DNA of 64,000 nt from Hymenolepis diminuta (Eukaryota; Platyhelminthes; Cestoda; Cyclophyllidea; Hymenolepididae), in assembly GCA_900708905.1 (NCBI GenBank), contig CAADRB010000054.1:468592-532591 (forward strand), written 5' to 3'. Position 1 is the stretch's first letter. Every line of letters begins with the position of its first letter. The notes under the pieces are model-generated. The model was not told where the DNA came from, ran no database searches, and saw only the letters and a program-made list of their open reading frames with translations. The translations under genes and the position numbers were made by a program. This document shows, piece by piece, positions 35,501 through 48,000 of the stretch.

Positions 35501-38500
35501 GCTTATTCACATGGTTATGCGCGAAAGCATATATGTTTTGACTATTTATATTGTGCTCTCTTATTCGTGATTATTTAATTCAAATATTTTTTACGAATTA
35601 ACTGATAACCGATTTTTTTTTCATGTTTTATCCCAATACTTTCGGTTAAGTAGGAGGTGCTCTGTGACATGTAGTTGATGTATGTAAGTTGAGATTTCGA
35701 TGGTAAAAAATTTCAAATAAAGCTCTACGTAAAGAGTATTTAAGGGTGTCTGAACATGCTTTTTCCTTTTCACATTTTATAAACTAGCCCAATGACGGTT
35801 TTAAAATCATATTTCATTTATTAATAACTTTGCGTTTTTATTTTAATCTATTTATATTAATGAGGTCTTTATATTTGATTCCTCTTGTCTATTGATAAGT
35901 TATATTTATTTGATATTTTTTATTGATGCAAGGTGTTTTTATTATCAAAGTATTACAGTAATTTAATTCTCGTGAACAAAGGTGACGCATTTGGTGAATG
36001 CGAGGTGCTCTAAAACAAGTAATTTAATTATTGATGTTAAAAAAGCACTCAGAAAGCATCTACGCAATTGAGTGCACAATTATATATAAGCTCCGGTGAC
36101 GGATCTATGATTCACATTAAAGCTCTGCCTTTGCTGACTAAGCACTCATATCAAAAACTGAGCTCGCACTAGAAAAGGGCGTCGGCAAACTTGTTATTAT
36201 CGATGCAGCTGAATTTCAGCTGAATTTGCTATTTTAAATCACAGTGATCTGGGGCGTCTGATAAAGTAATTTAAATCAATCAAAAACAGTCACATCAATT
36301 ATTTGTTAGTGAAATAATATTTCCTCAATTTTGACGAAATTCTTTTGATATCAAGCATTATGAGAAGGAAGGAGAGAGTCAGGTGATTAGAGTCTTAAAG
36401 TTAGACAAAAATGATGTCTCTGTTTCTATTTCTTACTTATTAATTTTTTATTTTGAAGCAACCATATTCCCTTTACTTTCAAATAACATTGCCTTTCTCA
36501 TTTCCCAAATTAAAACTTCCCTAGTTCATTCAAAGCCACCTGTAAATTTCCTCCATGTTTTGTAATATTAAATGCATTTGTTCGAAATCACTTGTTAATG
36601 TTAGTTATTTCTCAATACAAAATTTTTCGTATTTATTTGTATTAGTCAATTAATAGAGTTTTATTTTTTATATGAAAAAAAAAAGAATCTTCAATTGTAT
36701 CGATTTCAAACATCAGAATGAAATTTTATATTAAATCATATTTATTTGTTTAAAATGTTCCTATGAGGTAAAACCGTCCCTTCTTCACTGTTTTTCGGCC
36801 ATCTATGCCTCAAAACAGTCAATTAAATAGACTTCCAAACATGAAAAATTTTTATATGTTATTCTTTAGTTACTTCTTATTCATTCATTCATTTATTCAT
36901 ATAATTAATATTTAGCTTTCGATATTAGCCAGAAATGTGATTCCCCTCTCTCCCTTATGTGGGTTTAAATGCGTCCACTTCGAATGACCATGACTATTAA
37001 GTGATGGCCTCGAATCTATTAAGTAAAATAAAGAGGTACGAAATGAATAATAAATCTTAATACTTTATTTAATGAAAGCGGAATAGCATTCAAATTTTCA
37101 TTAATACCTCTTAATTCGAAATTCAATAATAATGTGATCATTTAAAATATTTTTGTTTTCATTTTCTGGTAACTCTCATGCATATTAAATAATAGGTATA
37201 AATTAAACTTCAATACTAGTCCTATAAATAAAATTCAGATTAGATCTCCTGTTCACGTATTATTTAATTTGAGGAAGATTTTATTTGTTCCCCTTCTTCA
37301 CTTAGATCAAAAATTGATTTTTGTTGTTCCAGGAAATACACCTTCAAGAGGTTCATGGGACGTCGGTAACTACAATCAGTCTCAGCCAATGAAAACTTCA
37401 ACGAATGGAAATCGGACCTCTAATTTCTCGGGCAGTGGCATTAGCAACACTTATGCTCAGCAAGGTAAATTTTGTGTCTATATAACCACAATCTATCTTC
37501 ATCAAATTATTTATACATGCAAGTTAAAAGAAGGACGTAGTCGTGTCCTAGATGCGAGGTGATGTAATTTCAGATGTTAGCCATAGCAAAGCAGAATAAT
37601 TTACAGTTATTGAGTAAATGTAGAGAATGCAAGTCAAGACATCAAAAGAGTCCTACGTAATCTGGACTCATTATGGTTTCTGCTTTTTACTCAGTAGATA
37701 CAGTTCGTTGCATCACGACAAAATTCCAGGCTATCTATCCATAGGTACCTCAGCCCAAATTCCTACCCGAAGAGTTTAGAGCTTATTGACTGCCAAAGTG
37801 AAATGAAACGTTTCATTTATGAGCTTTTTATCCCCTCACAAATTTGAGACACTGAATATGTCCTAGAAAGGTCTCCCTCGGTTAAAACTATGGGAAACAC
37901 AACCTTCCCCTCGTATAAGCGTAAACTTATTCATTCTCTCTTCTGATTAATAGCTGTAGCGGTCCTGAGAAGTTGGTTGGGCTACCCCTAGCTTTGCGGT
38001 TTGTAGCTTAATGTTGTGAACATCCCAGTTAGCAGTGAGAGGCTCTGATTGTGTACCAAGGACAGTGAAAGGCTGGTTATTCTGTTTGATGTATCTATCT
38101 CTTTGGATAACTTAACAGAGCTTACTCTGAGTGAACTCCTTTAAGCCAGTAACGTATTTCTTAGGTATCAGGCAATATTTGATGCCGACCCATGGATTTA
38201 CATCCTCACCGATTATTTTTACTTAAATAAACCTATCCCGGTGCTGCAATCAGAAAAGCATATGAGTAACTCCAAAATAAGTATCGGAAATCATCGGCAC
38301 AGCGGACAAAAGGCATGTCTGCGAAGTCAGATATCGCGGGTTTGGTGCCCATTGGTGAGGAAACCGAGTTTATTTCCAAGATAGTGCTCTCTTATATGGG
38401 ATTGGAAGTTGTGTATCTTTTGGTATTTATATTGAGTCCTCAAATAAATGATTAAAATCTGCAAAATATCCGTCTTTGTTTCGATGTACCGATGATTCAT

Positions 38501-39684
38501 TTTACTTCATTAAGAAAATTAACAAAGTGAAAAGAATGTCGGTCAAATTACGACCCTGTTTTTTCATCAAAAAATGAATCAACTGGGACTAGACTGTGGA
38601 ATGGTAAAAAGCACATTTAAAGGCTTAGATATTCCTAATTTTGGCAGAATTCAGCAATCCGCTGATGTTGAAATATAAATCAGCATTCACTTTCGGAATG
38701 AGTAATTGATGTCTGACAATATCATATTACTGTTTTAAGAGAGCATAAGCAGTCGGGTGAACCAGACTGCACATAGCTAAAAATTTTGTGCTCAGCCCTT
38801 GGATGTTATGCCAAAAGCTCTCAATTGATTTCTGGATTCCTGTTTGCTCTTGTGGTTGAGTGCTTGTTAACCTCTTCCTAGTCTTGCTCAAAATAGCTGC
38901 TGTTAAATCTCTTTTCATTCAGGTTACAGAAACGACGAATCTATTGGCAATCACAATGGCGGGAACAGGTAAATCTTAATTCATTTTAATAGAAGTCTAA
39001 TTTTATTGAAATGACTTTTTAAACAGTTTTACAAAATTATTAAATGTCCTGGAAGTTTGAAATTTATAAATTTAGTAGTGTTGTACAAATGAAAATTAGG
39101 AGATCAGTTAAAAGTGGTAAATATTATGGTAAAATTTCAGAAATAATAAAATTATAATTATTAGAAATTATACAAGAAAGGTGAATCACAGTGAAACGCT
39201 TATTTGAAATCTGGTCGCCTCTAACGTCTATTTAGGGTAATGTTTCTTTAATCGAATTAAACTTCTAATTACTCGAATTCGTACTTTTGGTTTCTAGAGT
39301 ACATGAAGCTAATGACGCTGTTCCGATCTATCGACCCGATCTTATTATGATGGGTGGAATGAAGGTTACTGGCAGTGGAATAGTAAGTCCAACTCCTGGA
39401 AAACATGTCAATATGTTGATCTATAAATTTTCTTCAGTTTCTACTTACTTTTATTTAAGTAGGATATTTAATGACTAGCACTTCACTTTCAGCACTTCCA
39501 AGCAGTCTACAACTACGAAGCTGCAGAAGATGATGAAGTAAGTTTCATAGAAGGTGATGAGATTCTCCATGGAGAACCGATCGATGAAGGATGGATGTTC
39601 GGTACAGTTCGAAGAACTGGTCAATTTGGAATGCTTCCATCTAACTACGTTATTCCTATTCAAACTACAAGACTAAGAAATTAA
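32541..39684 (+). CDS. LASP1: LIM and SH3 domain protein (LASP)
   Basis: Nine exons: 32541-32615, 32794-32888, 33112-33199, 35099-35179, 35291-35396, 37333-37464, 38923-38968, 39298-39382 and 39493-39684. Every junction keeps the frame and the protein is 299 residues. Residues 5-60 form a LIM domain ([15 protein letters not shown], then CYAHYP as zinc ligands). A nebulin-like segment follows ([20 protein letters not shown]), then a Gln/Asn-rich linker of about 140 residues, and a C-terminal SH3 domain at 237-299 ([28 protein letters not shown]). LASP proteins bind actin and zyxin/VASP-type partners at focal adhesions and cell edges. Vertebrate LASP1 has two clear nebulin repeats; I can support only one here. 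Poly(A) signals follow at 39769 and 39826. Confidence 0.95.
33200..35098 (+). other. LASP intron 3
   Basis: 1.9 kb, GTTAGT donor to TTTAG acceptor, AT-rich. Frames at 33292-33594 and 34580-34846 show no motif. A short (AAT)n run lies at about 34768-34782. Nothing else could be supported. Confidence 0.5.
35397..37332 (+). other. LASP intron 5
   Basis: 1.9 kb, GTAAGC donor to TTCCAG acceptor, AT-rich. A TCAT/TTCA tetranucleotide patch lies at about 36880-36902. I see no gene. Confidence 0.5.
37465..38922 (+). other. LASP intron 6 with a possible inserted repeat
   Basis: The part at about 37900-38460 is less AT-rich than the flanking intron, with many CpGs and no open frame. This composition break suggests an old insertion. 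A minus-strand frame at 38727-38918 reads protein-like sequence (for example [20 protein letters not shown]) and might be a transposase scrap; I cannot name it. Confidence 0.35.
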
Positions 39685-40975
39685 TAAGATTGAACCATCT
39701 ACAGTGTTGCTTTTGTCACCTCATCTCAATTCCATGTAAAGCTATTCTAACTGTTCTTATCAACATTTAATAAACACATCATATCCAGGAACTTGTTATA
39801 CTTATGAATTTGTTATATTTTCTGCAATAAAGTATGACGCTGGCTGCATTCAGTTTTTTTTCAGTGAGATGTACATCATTTCTTTTATTTGTAAATTAAA
39901 TCTGTAAATTTTGACAAAATATTACCTATATTGGTTATAAGAAGATGGAATAAATAGACTTCTGGAAAATTTCTACTGGAAAACATTTTGGATTGAGGCA
40001 ATTTTCTTAATCTACTGCTTTTCGCCCTATGTTTATGAATTTGCCATTGAATTTATGCTGGAGAGCCCCAAAATTTTGTTAGCCATGGAGTAGACAAATT
40101 GAACATCATTATGCCAAAGTGAACAAGAATAAAGTAGAACTAGTAAAAGTTTAAAATGTGGTAACGAGTTTTGTTATCCCTTTGTCAAGTAAACAAAGGA
40201 CAAGTGGACAGTTAACGCTCAGTGTAGCTTGACGTAATTTCTACGCATTCTGTTAATATCTTTTGTCTCCACTAATCTTCTTTTGCTTTATTTTCTCTAC
40301 CACTCTCTCATGTCCTCCTGAACTGCTATTCATAAGGTCTCCGGTATCGGCTGTGACGAGTTGATGATCTCGTCGATAATTTGAACTCAGCTGTGTCACC
40401 ACTATTATATCACAACTGATATAGCAGTAATTTATATAATCTAGGCTGTCTCCACTAGGTGGCTACGGAGGTTAAGCTTCATTTATTTAGAAGACATTAG
40501 TTTGGCGAACCTCCATATCCAAAAACCAATCATCAATACACCAGTGCATGAGGTCAAAGTCAGTGAACCCTTATAGTATTTTAAAATATTGGAATCGGAC
40601 TTATACTCCAATACTTTTACTCGCATAATCGAGAAACTGTTATCGGCACAAATCGTCTTTCGGAAATATCCAAGTTTCGATGTCATTTTAGAGCTTAAAC
40701 TTTGTCAATATTAGACAAAGGGGATGTTAACAAAGCACCACGAAGTTGGCATCAAAAGTGTTCATAAGAGTATTTTCAATTCGAAAATTTCCTCTTACTA
40801 GCACAAAAAACATCAGTCCTTAATAAGAAAACAACAACAAAAAATATTTTTGACAAGATATGTTTTTACCGTTAATGTAATAAGAAAAAATATACAAAAA
40901 TATCATAGGTAAGAAAGTCAACACCCATCAAACAAGTGAAACACATCCGACTCAAAGGTTATTCAGTGAAACACT
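39685..40975. other. Intergenic region between convergent LASP and HINFP genes
   Basis: Holds the LASP poly(A) signals and the presumed HINFP 3' untranslated region. A less AT-rich patch at about 40200-40460, pyrimidine-rich on this strand, may be a repeat. The minus frame at 40483-40686 has no motif. Confidence 0.5.
39769..39774 (+). terminator. Polyadenylation signal AATAAA of LASP
   Basis: AATAAA lies 85 bases after the LASP stop; a second copy is at 39826-39831. Either could direct 3' end formation. Confidence 0.7.
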
Positions 40976-43900
40976 TTATGCCAATTCCATGCCATCTTGT
41001 ATTTGATTATCTTTATCTCCTGTTGGGAGGATCTCGCCAACAGTTTCCGGTCCAAGAATAGCCGATGCAACTTCCACGGTATCAAGCCGCAGTGTTTGCA
41101 GACGATGGAATCCATCTTCACACACCACGTAGTTGAATTTAAAATGACCTGCTGGTCGCTGATAGTTGTGCTTCGTTATCAAATGACGAGATAGCAGAAA
41201 TCCTAAAATCAACACACCATAGACAACACAAAATAAGAGCTACTGAATAACATTTAAGTAAAGTTGTTTACTACCTTTCACAAAGCGTCGGGGGCAGAGA
41301 TGACAGGCGTAGGAGCCTTGGGGTTGACTAGGAGGATGTTTGCGAGTTGCGTGGACAAGTAGACCCGGTTGAGTGGAGGAGTAGAATCTGCAACCTTCTA
41401 TGGGACAACGGAAGACGCTAGTTCCTTCAGCAGTGGCGGTAGCAGTAGGAGTGTTATTTGTGGTTGAGGAGCGACGTACACCGGGAGTGGATGTCTGTAA
41501 GGGGAATAAATGACTTCCCCCAAGATTTGGGGAGCCTGCAGCAGCAAGTGGACCAAGTGGTGTGGCCACCGAACGAATAGTTTCCAGAGCTAAAGCGAAT
41601 ACGAGTGAGATATAAAGGATATTCTCGTTTAATATGCCAATTATCTTACAAAACCACACCATTTGGTCCACCTGCCGCTGCCCCAGTTGCCCTATAAAAT
41701 CTATCGGAACACATTGTAGTACAAACTCGATGCCGTACAGACCTGATCATCCTCTTTGTGCTATGTATACATGACTCATACGTCTGTGAGCTCTAATTAT
41801 CGGTTAGTTTATCATCGGCCGCTTACCAACGAACGAAGAAAGCGAAGTTGGTCAACTCGCCCATTGTACCCCAATAAACTCCCTGTCACATCTGGGTTAT
41901 CCTCACTCATCACTGATGCTCCTTCCTTTTAATTTCCAACACCTTCTACTACTTCTCCTTCCCTTCCACTCTCCTTTCACCGCGTTTGCGCACTTGTAAA
42001 ACTCAATTCTTGATCTTCTCATCTGAGAAAAAGCTAACGTATTCTATTAGCCTTTAGGCAGATTTTTCGTTTTTTAAAGGAATCTCTAAGCCTAACTTTG
42101 TCGGACTATTAAAGTAGCTTTGCAGACAAGATTAGAGCAACTTTAAAATCCACTGATCGGGATGAACAACCGCAATGGTTAACGATTTTCAATAGATCAG
42201 TAACCGAGAGAATATGTTTCAACGGAAATACTGTATTATAATCGTATCTACAGGGCCGTCTTTAATACTCTTGAATGAACGAAAAAAACGCTTAAAGAAC
42301 TAAAGGACTTTTGACGTGTTCTATTTGAACTGCAGAGATTTAGTCAACCTTCGAAAACATTCACGCGGTCATTAGTCGACTGTAGTGTATCACATAGTAA
42401 GGGTGGAAACAATAACGAAGTTAAATTAACCCCTTACTTACAAAAAAAGCAAAACATATCACTTAATTAGAAATTAAAATTTTCTTCTTCCTAAAGGGAT
42501 TAATTAAATAGACTATTTCCTGTGTCAAAACAAAGCAACAAAAGAAGATATAATGAACAACACAGTGAAGTATCTTTCTTAGATTCCCATCAATGGCGAT
42601 AATATTTTAACCGAGTTAGTGTAATAGCTATTCACAGATATTAATAATTTGTAAACGTGGATGCCAAAACAAGAGACAAAGGCTGCAGTTCGAACCCAAC
42701 GGAGGGTACTTTTGCAGGAATATTCCAGCTATCTCTGTTTTAAATTAATACTGAATAAATAGATAAGAAGAGCTTAATAAACTTAAAAAAAGGGAACTCA
42801 CAAGTAGAGAGATCGCAATATGAATTAATAGGTGTCGAGTTACCGGGACTATCTGTTAAATGCAGACGTGAAATGTGAGCCCTCAGACAATAAACATCCT
42901 TGAACTTCGATGGGCAGTGTGGACAAGGAACTGTGGCTTTGTTCACATGACGATACAGTACGTGCCGTTCAAGGGCTAAAAAAAATAGAAAGACAGATAA
43001 CGTACCATTCTTTGATGGGAATTAGCGGATGAGTGGCAAAATTACCAATAGAAAAGGGCTGACGAAACTGAATGGTCAAAGCAAATAATTAGACGATCAA
43101 CTTAAAACCAAATAGTACCCAGAAGCGCTCTTGATTATCCAAAGATGGAGATGATAAACCTATTAATTCAATATACAGTTTAATCAGTTCTAAATACCGC
43201 GGATTTGAATATAAGCGAATATCAACATGGCTTCCAATAACAGACACTTTAGGCAAGAATCAAAAAGAGATTGAAATTTGGGTTCTGGAACGTTCGATCT
43301 TGGTGCATTGAATTCAAACTCGTAGGAATTATACAAGGATTGTCTCCTCGAAAAATCGATCTTGCAGTTCTAACTGAATATGGAAAACTAAATTCATTAT
43401 CTATAACCACGGGCACTCTGTTAACTCCAAATGTAGTAGGTGTACCACCTTTGTTATTATCAATTCGCGAACCCAAGTTTCTCAAATCGATTGGCTGTAA
43501 GTATCATCAGAACCTACCTAGAAGGTATTGGCTATTATACACCAACAAATTATTCAAACCAATCTCTGAATATGCACTTTTATAGATAATTGGAAAGCAC
43601 CGTGAGATACACATCTGCAGCAGTTTCAACATAACGGAGAACCTTAATTTTGATATTCATATACATTATGTAAATGAAGCAGGTTGTCTTCATCTACTCT
43701 TCCTCACTTTACCTCGAACTCATATGTATTTCATTTTCATAATTTGCAATTTTCACTTTAATGTGGAGACTAATATTTACTTTTGATTAACTCACAACGT
43801 AAACCTTAATGTTTATTTTAAGAAGAGGATCAACTCACCGCTCTTGCTCTGAAGGGAGAGCTTACAGATATTGCATATATGTTTATTAACGTGGCGACTG

Positions 43901-44722
43901 GCATGTGCAAGCATGATATTCCGCGAACCAAAGCAGCGCAGGCAATATGAGCATTGAAATTTTTCCCTCCCAGGATTTAAAACTGGATCACCAGGCTATT
44001 GGAATAAGTAATAAGTAGTCACATACACTTACCTCGTACTGTCGTACAATGTGATCACGTAATTTGCTACGGGCAGTGAAAAGAAGACCACATTGTGGGC
44101 ATGAAGCCACTTTTTCTTGGGTGTGAGAACGCAAATGAGCTACGATATTAGTGTGTCTTGAGGTGGAGAAAGAACAACCCTTCCATCGACATGTATATTC
44201 TTCGTTGTCACCCCCAGGATAATACTGCACAAAGAGAAGGAAGTTAGAAAAGGAGGAATGTAAAGTCATCAAAGCAATCAAAAACCTGAGGATGTTCAGA
44301 AACGTGAAAATAGAAGGCAGAAACATCATTTGTCTGAAAATGACATCTGTCCCAGTTACAGGTGAATTGTGTAGGAAAATCAGGAACAAAATTATTATCA
44401 CCGGGTAGTTTACAATCCGGCAAATCTTGCTGCTTTTGATAAGCTAATCCTCGTAGATATAGATTCACCAACCACGAATGGAAAAAGACATGTCTGTACG
44501 CTGCTCCATTACGATTTAGTAAAATATTACAAGATCCACATTCAATTTCTAGAGCTCCCGAATTCAAAGACTCCTCAAATAAATAAAAAAGCAGTAAAAT
44601 TTAAGGCCGAATAAAGGTACCTCTAAATGTAATATCATATGGTGCTTGAAATCATCGTATTCATTGAACAAGATATTGCATTCATCCCAAGTACAACGAA
44701 ATTGACGCCCAAAGCCTGACAT
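40976..44722 (-). CDS. HINFP: Histone H4 transcription factor HINFP, C2H2 zinc-finger protein
   Basis: Seven exons in order: 44621-44722, 44286-44573, 44033-44224, 43839-43995, 42802-42975, 41275-41589 and 40976-41202. Phases agree throughout and give 484 residues (human about 517). I count about ten C2H2-like fingers, for example FRCTWDECNILF, YTCRWKGCSFSTSRH, FQCSYCLRCFGSRN, VPCPHCPSKFKD, FRCPIEGCRFYS and YACHLCPRRFVK. The fifth finger lacks its last histidine (LRDHIVRQYE), as I recall for human HINFP (DHIRRQ). After the last finger, HNYQRPAGHFKFNYV and EDGFHRLQTLRLDTVE match the conserved HINFP C-terminal block. HINFP is a nuclear factor that activates histone H4 genes at the G1/S transition. 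The gene starts only 299 bp from the oppositely directed SEC23IP-like gene. Confidence 0.95.
41590..42801 (-). other. HINFP intron 5
   Basis: 1.2 kb. The part at about 41760-42000 is pyrimidine-rich on the plus strand with ATGACTCAT, so its reverse complement resembles the purine-rich, ATGAGTCA-containing blocks elsewhere in the window. I see no gene. Confidence 0.4.
42976..43838 (-). other. HINFP intron 4
   Basis: 0.86 kb, AT-rich. The overlapping frames on the two strands at 43249-43585 show no motif and are taken as chance. Confidence 0.5.
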
Positions 44723-45021
44723 TTAATCACTTAACAGGTAATAATAGAACGCGGTTGTGATTGGTTAAAATTAAGAAACCGCGTTGAAAGAAGTCTTTCA
44801 GGTTCCCTCAATTTAGTATATAAAATGTACAATATTAAAGTTTATTTTATGACGCAATATAATAATTTAAAATTAGTTTTAAAAAATGTAATGATTTTCT
44901 AGAGTAAACACGTTCGATCATCGCAAGTTTGTCCTCGTAGGTTTGGAGGCGCGTTGCGTGAAAGAGTTATACGATATACACATATCTTCGGCTTGAGTAT
45001 TTTGTTATTTCTGGTTTGGTC
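44723..45021. promoter_or_regulatory. Divergent promoter between HINFP and the SEC23IP-like gene
   Basis: Only 299 bp separate the two start codons, so the region must drive both genes. It contains a perfect 9-base inverted repeat, AACGCGGTT (44748-44756) and AACCGCGTT (44777-44785). Between the arms lies GATTGG, an inverted CCAAT box as bound by NF-Y. The CpG-bearing arms stand out in AT-rich DNA. Confidence 0.6.
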
Positions 45022-48000
45022 ATGAATAACAATACAAATCCCTTGCTTCCATCTTCATTAAGCAAAGTTGAGTCCAGTTCAAGTCTTACTTTCAATATCA
45101 ATCAGGCGAATTTGCCCTCTGGACCAAACTTGCTACCTCCTTCATTGGTTCCTCCACCAGTTATTACTGGAAGCAAACAGAATGATTGTGAACAGAAAAA
45201 TCTTCCATCAAGTCAATTTCCCGGTATTCCCCCTCCAATGCCTATGCCCCCCATAGCATCTGTTTCCAGTGTAATTCGTCTACTTTGTTTTTAAACTAGC
45301 TCTATCGTCTCACTTCTAAGCTTTTCGTCTTATTTTAGCGCCCACCTGGGCAAATAAGATCAAGATATGTTCTTCCACCCCAGTTATCCCAGAGTCCTGC
45401 CCCGACTTCAAGCGAAACTTTACCAAAACCCACACCAAGTCAACCGGAAACTTTTTCTTCAATGACTGTTCTTTCCACTCCCTCTTTTTCTAATATTTCT
45501 GGTTCATCTGAAAGCGCTCAACGGTCAACCGACACAGCGTCTTCTTTGTCTTCGACAACAATAATTCCAACGCCTTCATATTTTAATGTTGATAAGCCAG
45601 TTGAAAGTGAGCAACCATCTGCATCTTCTTTGCCTACTATGACTGTTCTCCCCACTCCGTCCTATTTCAACCTATCCGGATCAAATCAACCTCAACAACA
45701 GGAAGTGGGATCTACTGATGGTATGTGTTGATGACCTCTACCTCTCCAAATCTTCATTTGAATAAATGAAAATATTTACTTTTTGTGTAGATACGGTTTC
45801 AAAAGTTGTTTATGAAGCACCCTCAGCTCATTGGTTCTACTCGACAAAGACTACCAATCATGGAATTATCTGGTGGCCGTTTAGTCAAGCTGACGCTCAG
45901 AAATTGGAGAATGCATCAATAGCTACGAATCTACTTTCTGTTAAAAGTATATCCGCTAACGCTCCAAATACCGCGGTGTCAGTTCGTGGTGGTCTCTATG
46001 ACGTGTTGCTGCGCGATCGCGTCTACAAGCCTGTCTACTGGCCAGCTGATGAAGAGGAAGCTGGCGAAGTTCGTCGGGTCACTTGGCTTTATCGGTTAGT
46101 TCTTCGGGTTTTCTCTTAAGTCCCAACGGAATGGGTTATTAGGGGAGGAAGACTAGGATATCTTGTTCCCGATACCGAACATATACTATTAGTTGCTCCC
46201 GTCTTCATAAAAAAGGTGAAGAGAGAGTACATGGGTTGAAGACCCTTATCGGGTACAAAGGGAAGGGCCGGACGAATGATAAGCCACTGTGCGTGTTTGA
46301 ACATATGTGCAGAGAGGGTATACATAGTCCAAGCCCCGACCAGGTACCTGCTGTTGGAAATTCATTGTAGTTGTTTAGGGCGCAATGTATTTTTACTTAG
46401 GTGTGGTTAATCATTTCAATTAGACTTTCGTAGGTGAGGATATTCGTACTTTGTCACTCCCATTGCGCTGAAGAGAAGGCATATCAAAATATCGCTCGAA
46501 TGAGTTGATCTGGGGGTCCTAGCAACCGTGTAGAAACTGATGGAGTTGCTTGACAATTGCTTTTTGTCTAGAAAAAAGATCAGGTTAGTTACTTGCACCA
46601 ACGCAGAGAATCCGCTATTGAATAAAATATTACTAAATTTGATTGCTACAACCTCATACCTAAGTGTTTCCCTTGATTCTTACGTGTCGTTAGACTCATT
46701 TGATCCGTTTCTTGCAAAAAATTGTGTGATTTTGTACTATTGTGGATTTGCACACTTAGTATTTTGGAAGGTGTAGTAACATTATATTGTCCTAATAGCG
46801 AACTTATTTTGTTGTGGACATGGATTTAGGATTGTAGCAAGTTGTGTAGGGACTAACAATTTTAGAGCAAAATACCGCGAGTTGACTTGACTAAAAATGC
46901 ATTTAATGCATCACGACGGAGAGTGAAGAGGGTAAAGGGAGGATAAGGGACGGAGGAGACGAGAGAGAAGCGAAAGAGCCGCAACTGTCAAGCGTGTGTA
47001 CGTGTCCTTCTCCCCTGTGTGTATGGTGTAAAAGGCTTTATATAGTCTCATGATAGGGTTAGTATGAACAGGTGGAATGGTTCCGGACATCGCCGCGGGG
47101 AAGCTGAACCCTTGCAATGCTCATTCAAGGATCATTTAACTAGCTGATTCCGATAATTAAAATAAACCACTTGAGGACTCACTATGTTTATCCGCAGGGC
47201 GCTTGAGGTTACATTAGGGTCAACCACCTTAAACGCCACTGCGAGATTGGGATAATTAGGTCCCAGGGATTAGTGATGATGTAGGTGAAAATTTTGGAAA
47301 CGCATAGAGATGTGATGTTATTATGCATTTCTTTTCGGCTTTCAAGCTGTCGAATTCTCTTATAAGAAAACCAATTTAACGTTTATGTGTGATAGGTTTT
47401 TTAATTTTATGCGTATTTGAACATTTACCATTTGGGACAGAGTTTCTGACTTCTTAATTTCTTCTTTTTCATTTTTATATGATTATTTCCTGCCATTTGA
47501 ACTTGAAATAAGTCCAAACGTATGCAGCTTCTGTGGTCTAGTTTCTGGTTGGATTAGACCGCTGCGCTGGTCATTGAGTAGTTTACGTTTAGGTCATTGG
47601 TGAAGTTTCCTTATATTTATTCATATAAATCCCGAGTGCCAGACAAATTAACTTTTGAAACAACTTATTATTTTTCCTAGTTAACAGAAGCGTTATTTTC
47701 TTGTTTGTATTAATGAAGTGTACAATTTGAAAATTATCGCACATTCGTCGTAATTTCTAGTTTGCCTTCCAATTACGTCTGTGTCATAACCGGATGATAT
47801 GATTAACACAATCTGATGATAGCTGTCGAGTAGTATAGTTTCTCAGACCTGCAACTAATTATTAACGGCCTGGTTTTTAAAGTAATTATTGCTTTTAATA
47901 ATAGTAAGTGATTGCATTGGCCTTATTAAAGTTCATTTAGGTAATGTTTTAATATATTCCCGTCTCTATATAAATTTGCCTTTATGTTTGTAAATGTATG

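Noticed and set aside
36871..36902. TTCA/TCAT repeats considered as a repeat array or CRISPR-like structure.
   Set aside because: Short simple sequence without spacers. No CRISPR array is present, as expected for an animal genome.
42685..42705. GTTCGAACCC resembling a tRNA T-arm / internal promoter box.
   Set aside because: No A box, anticodon arm or acceptor pairing could be found around it.
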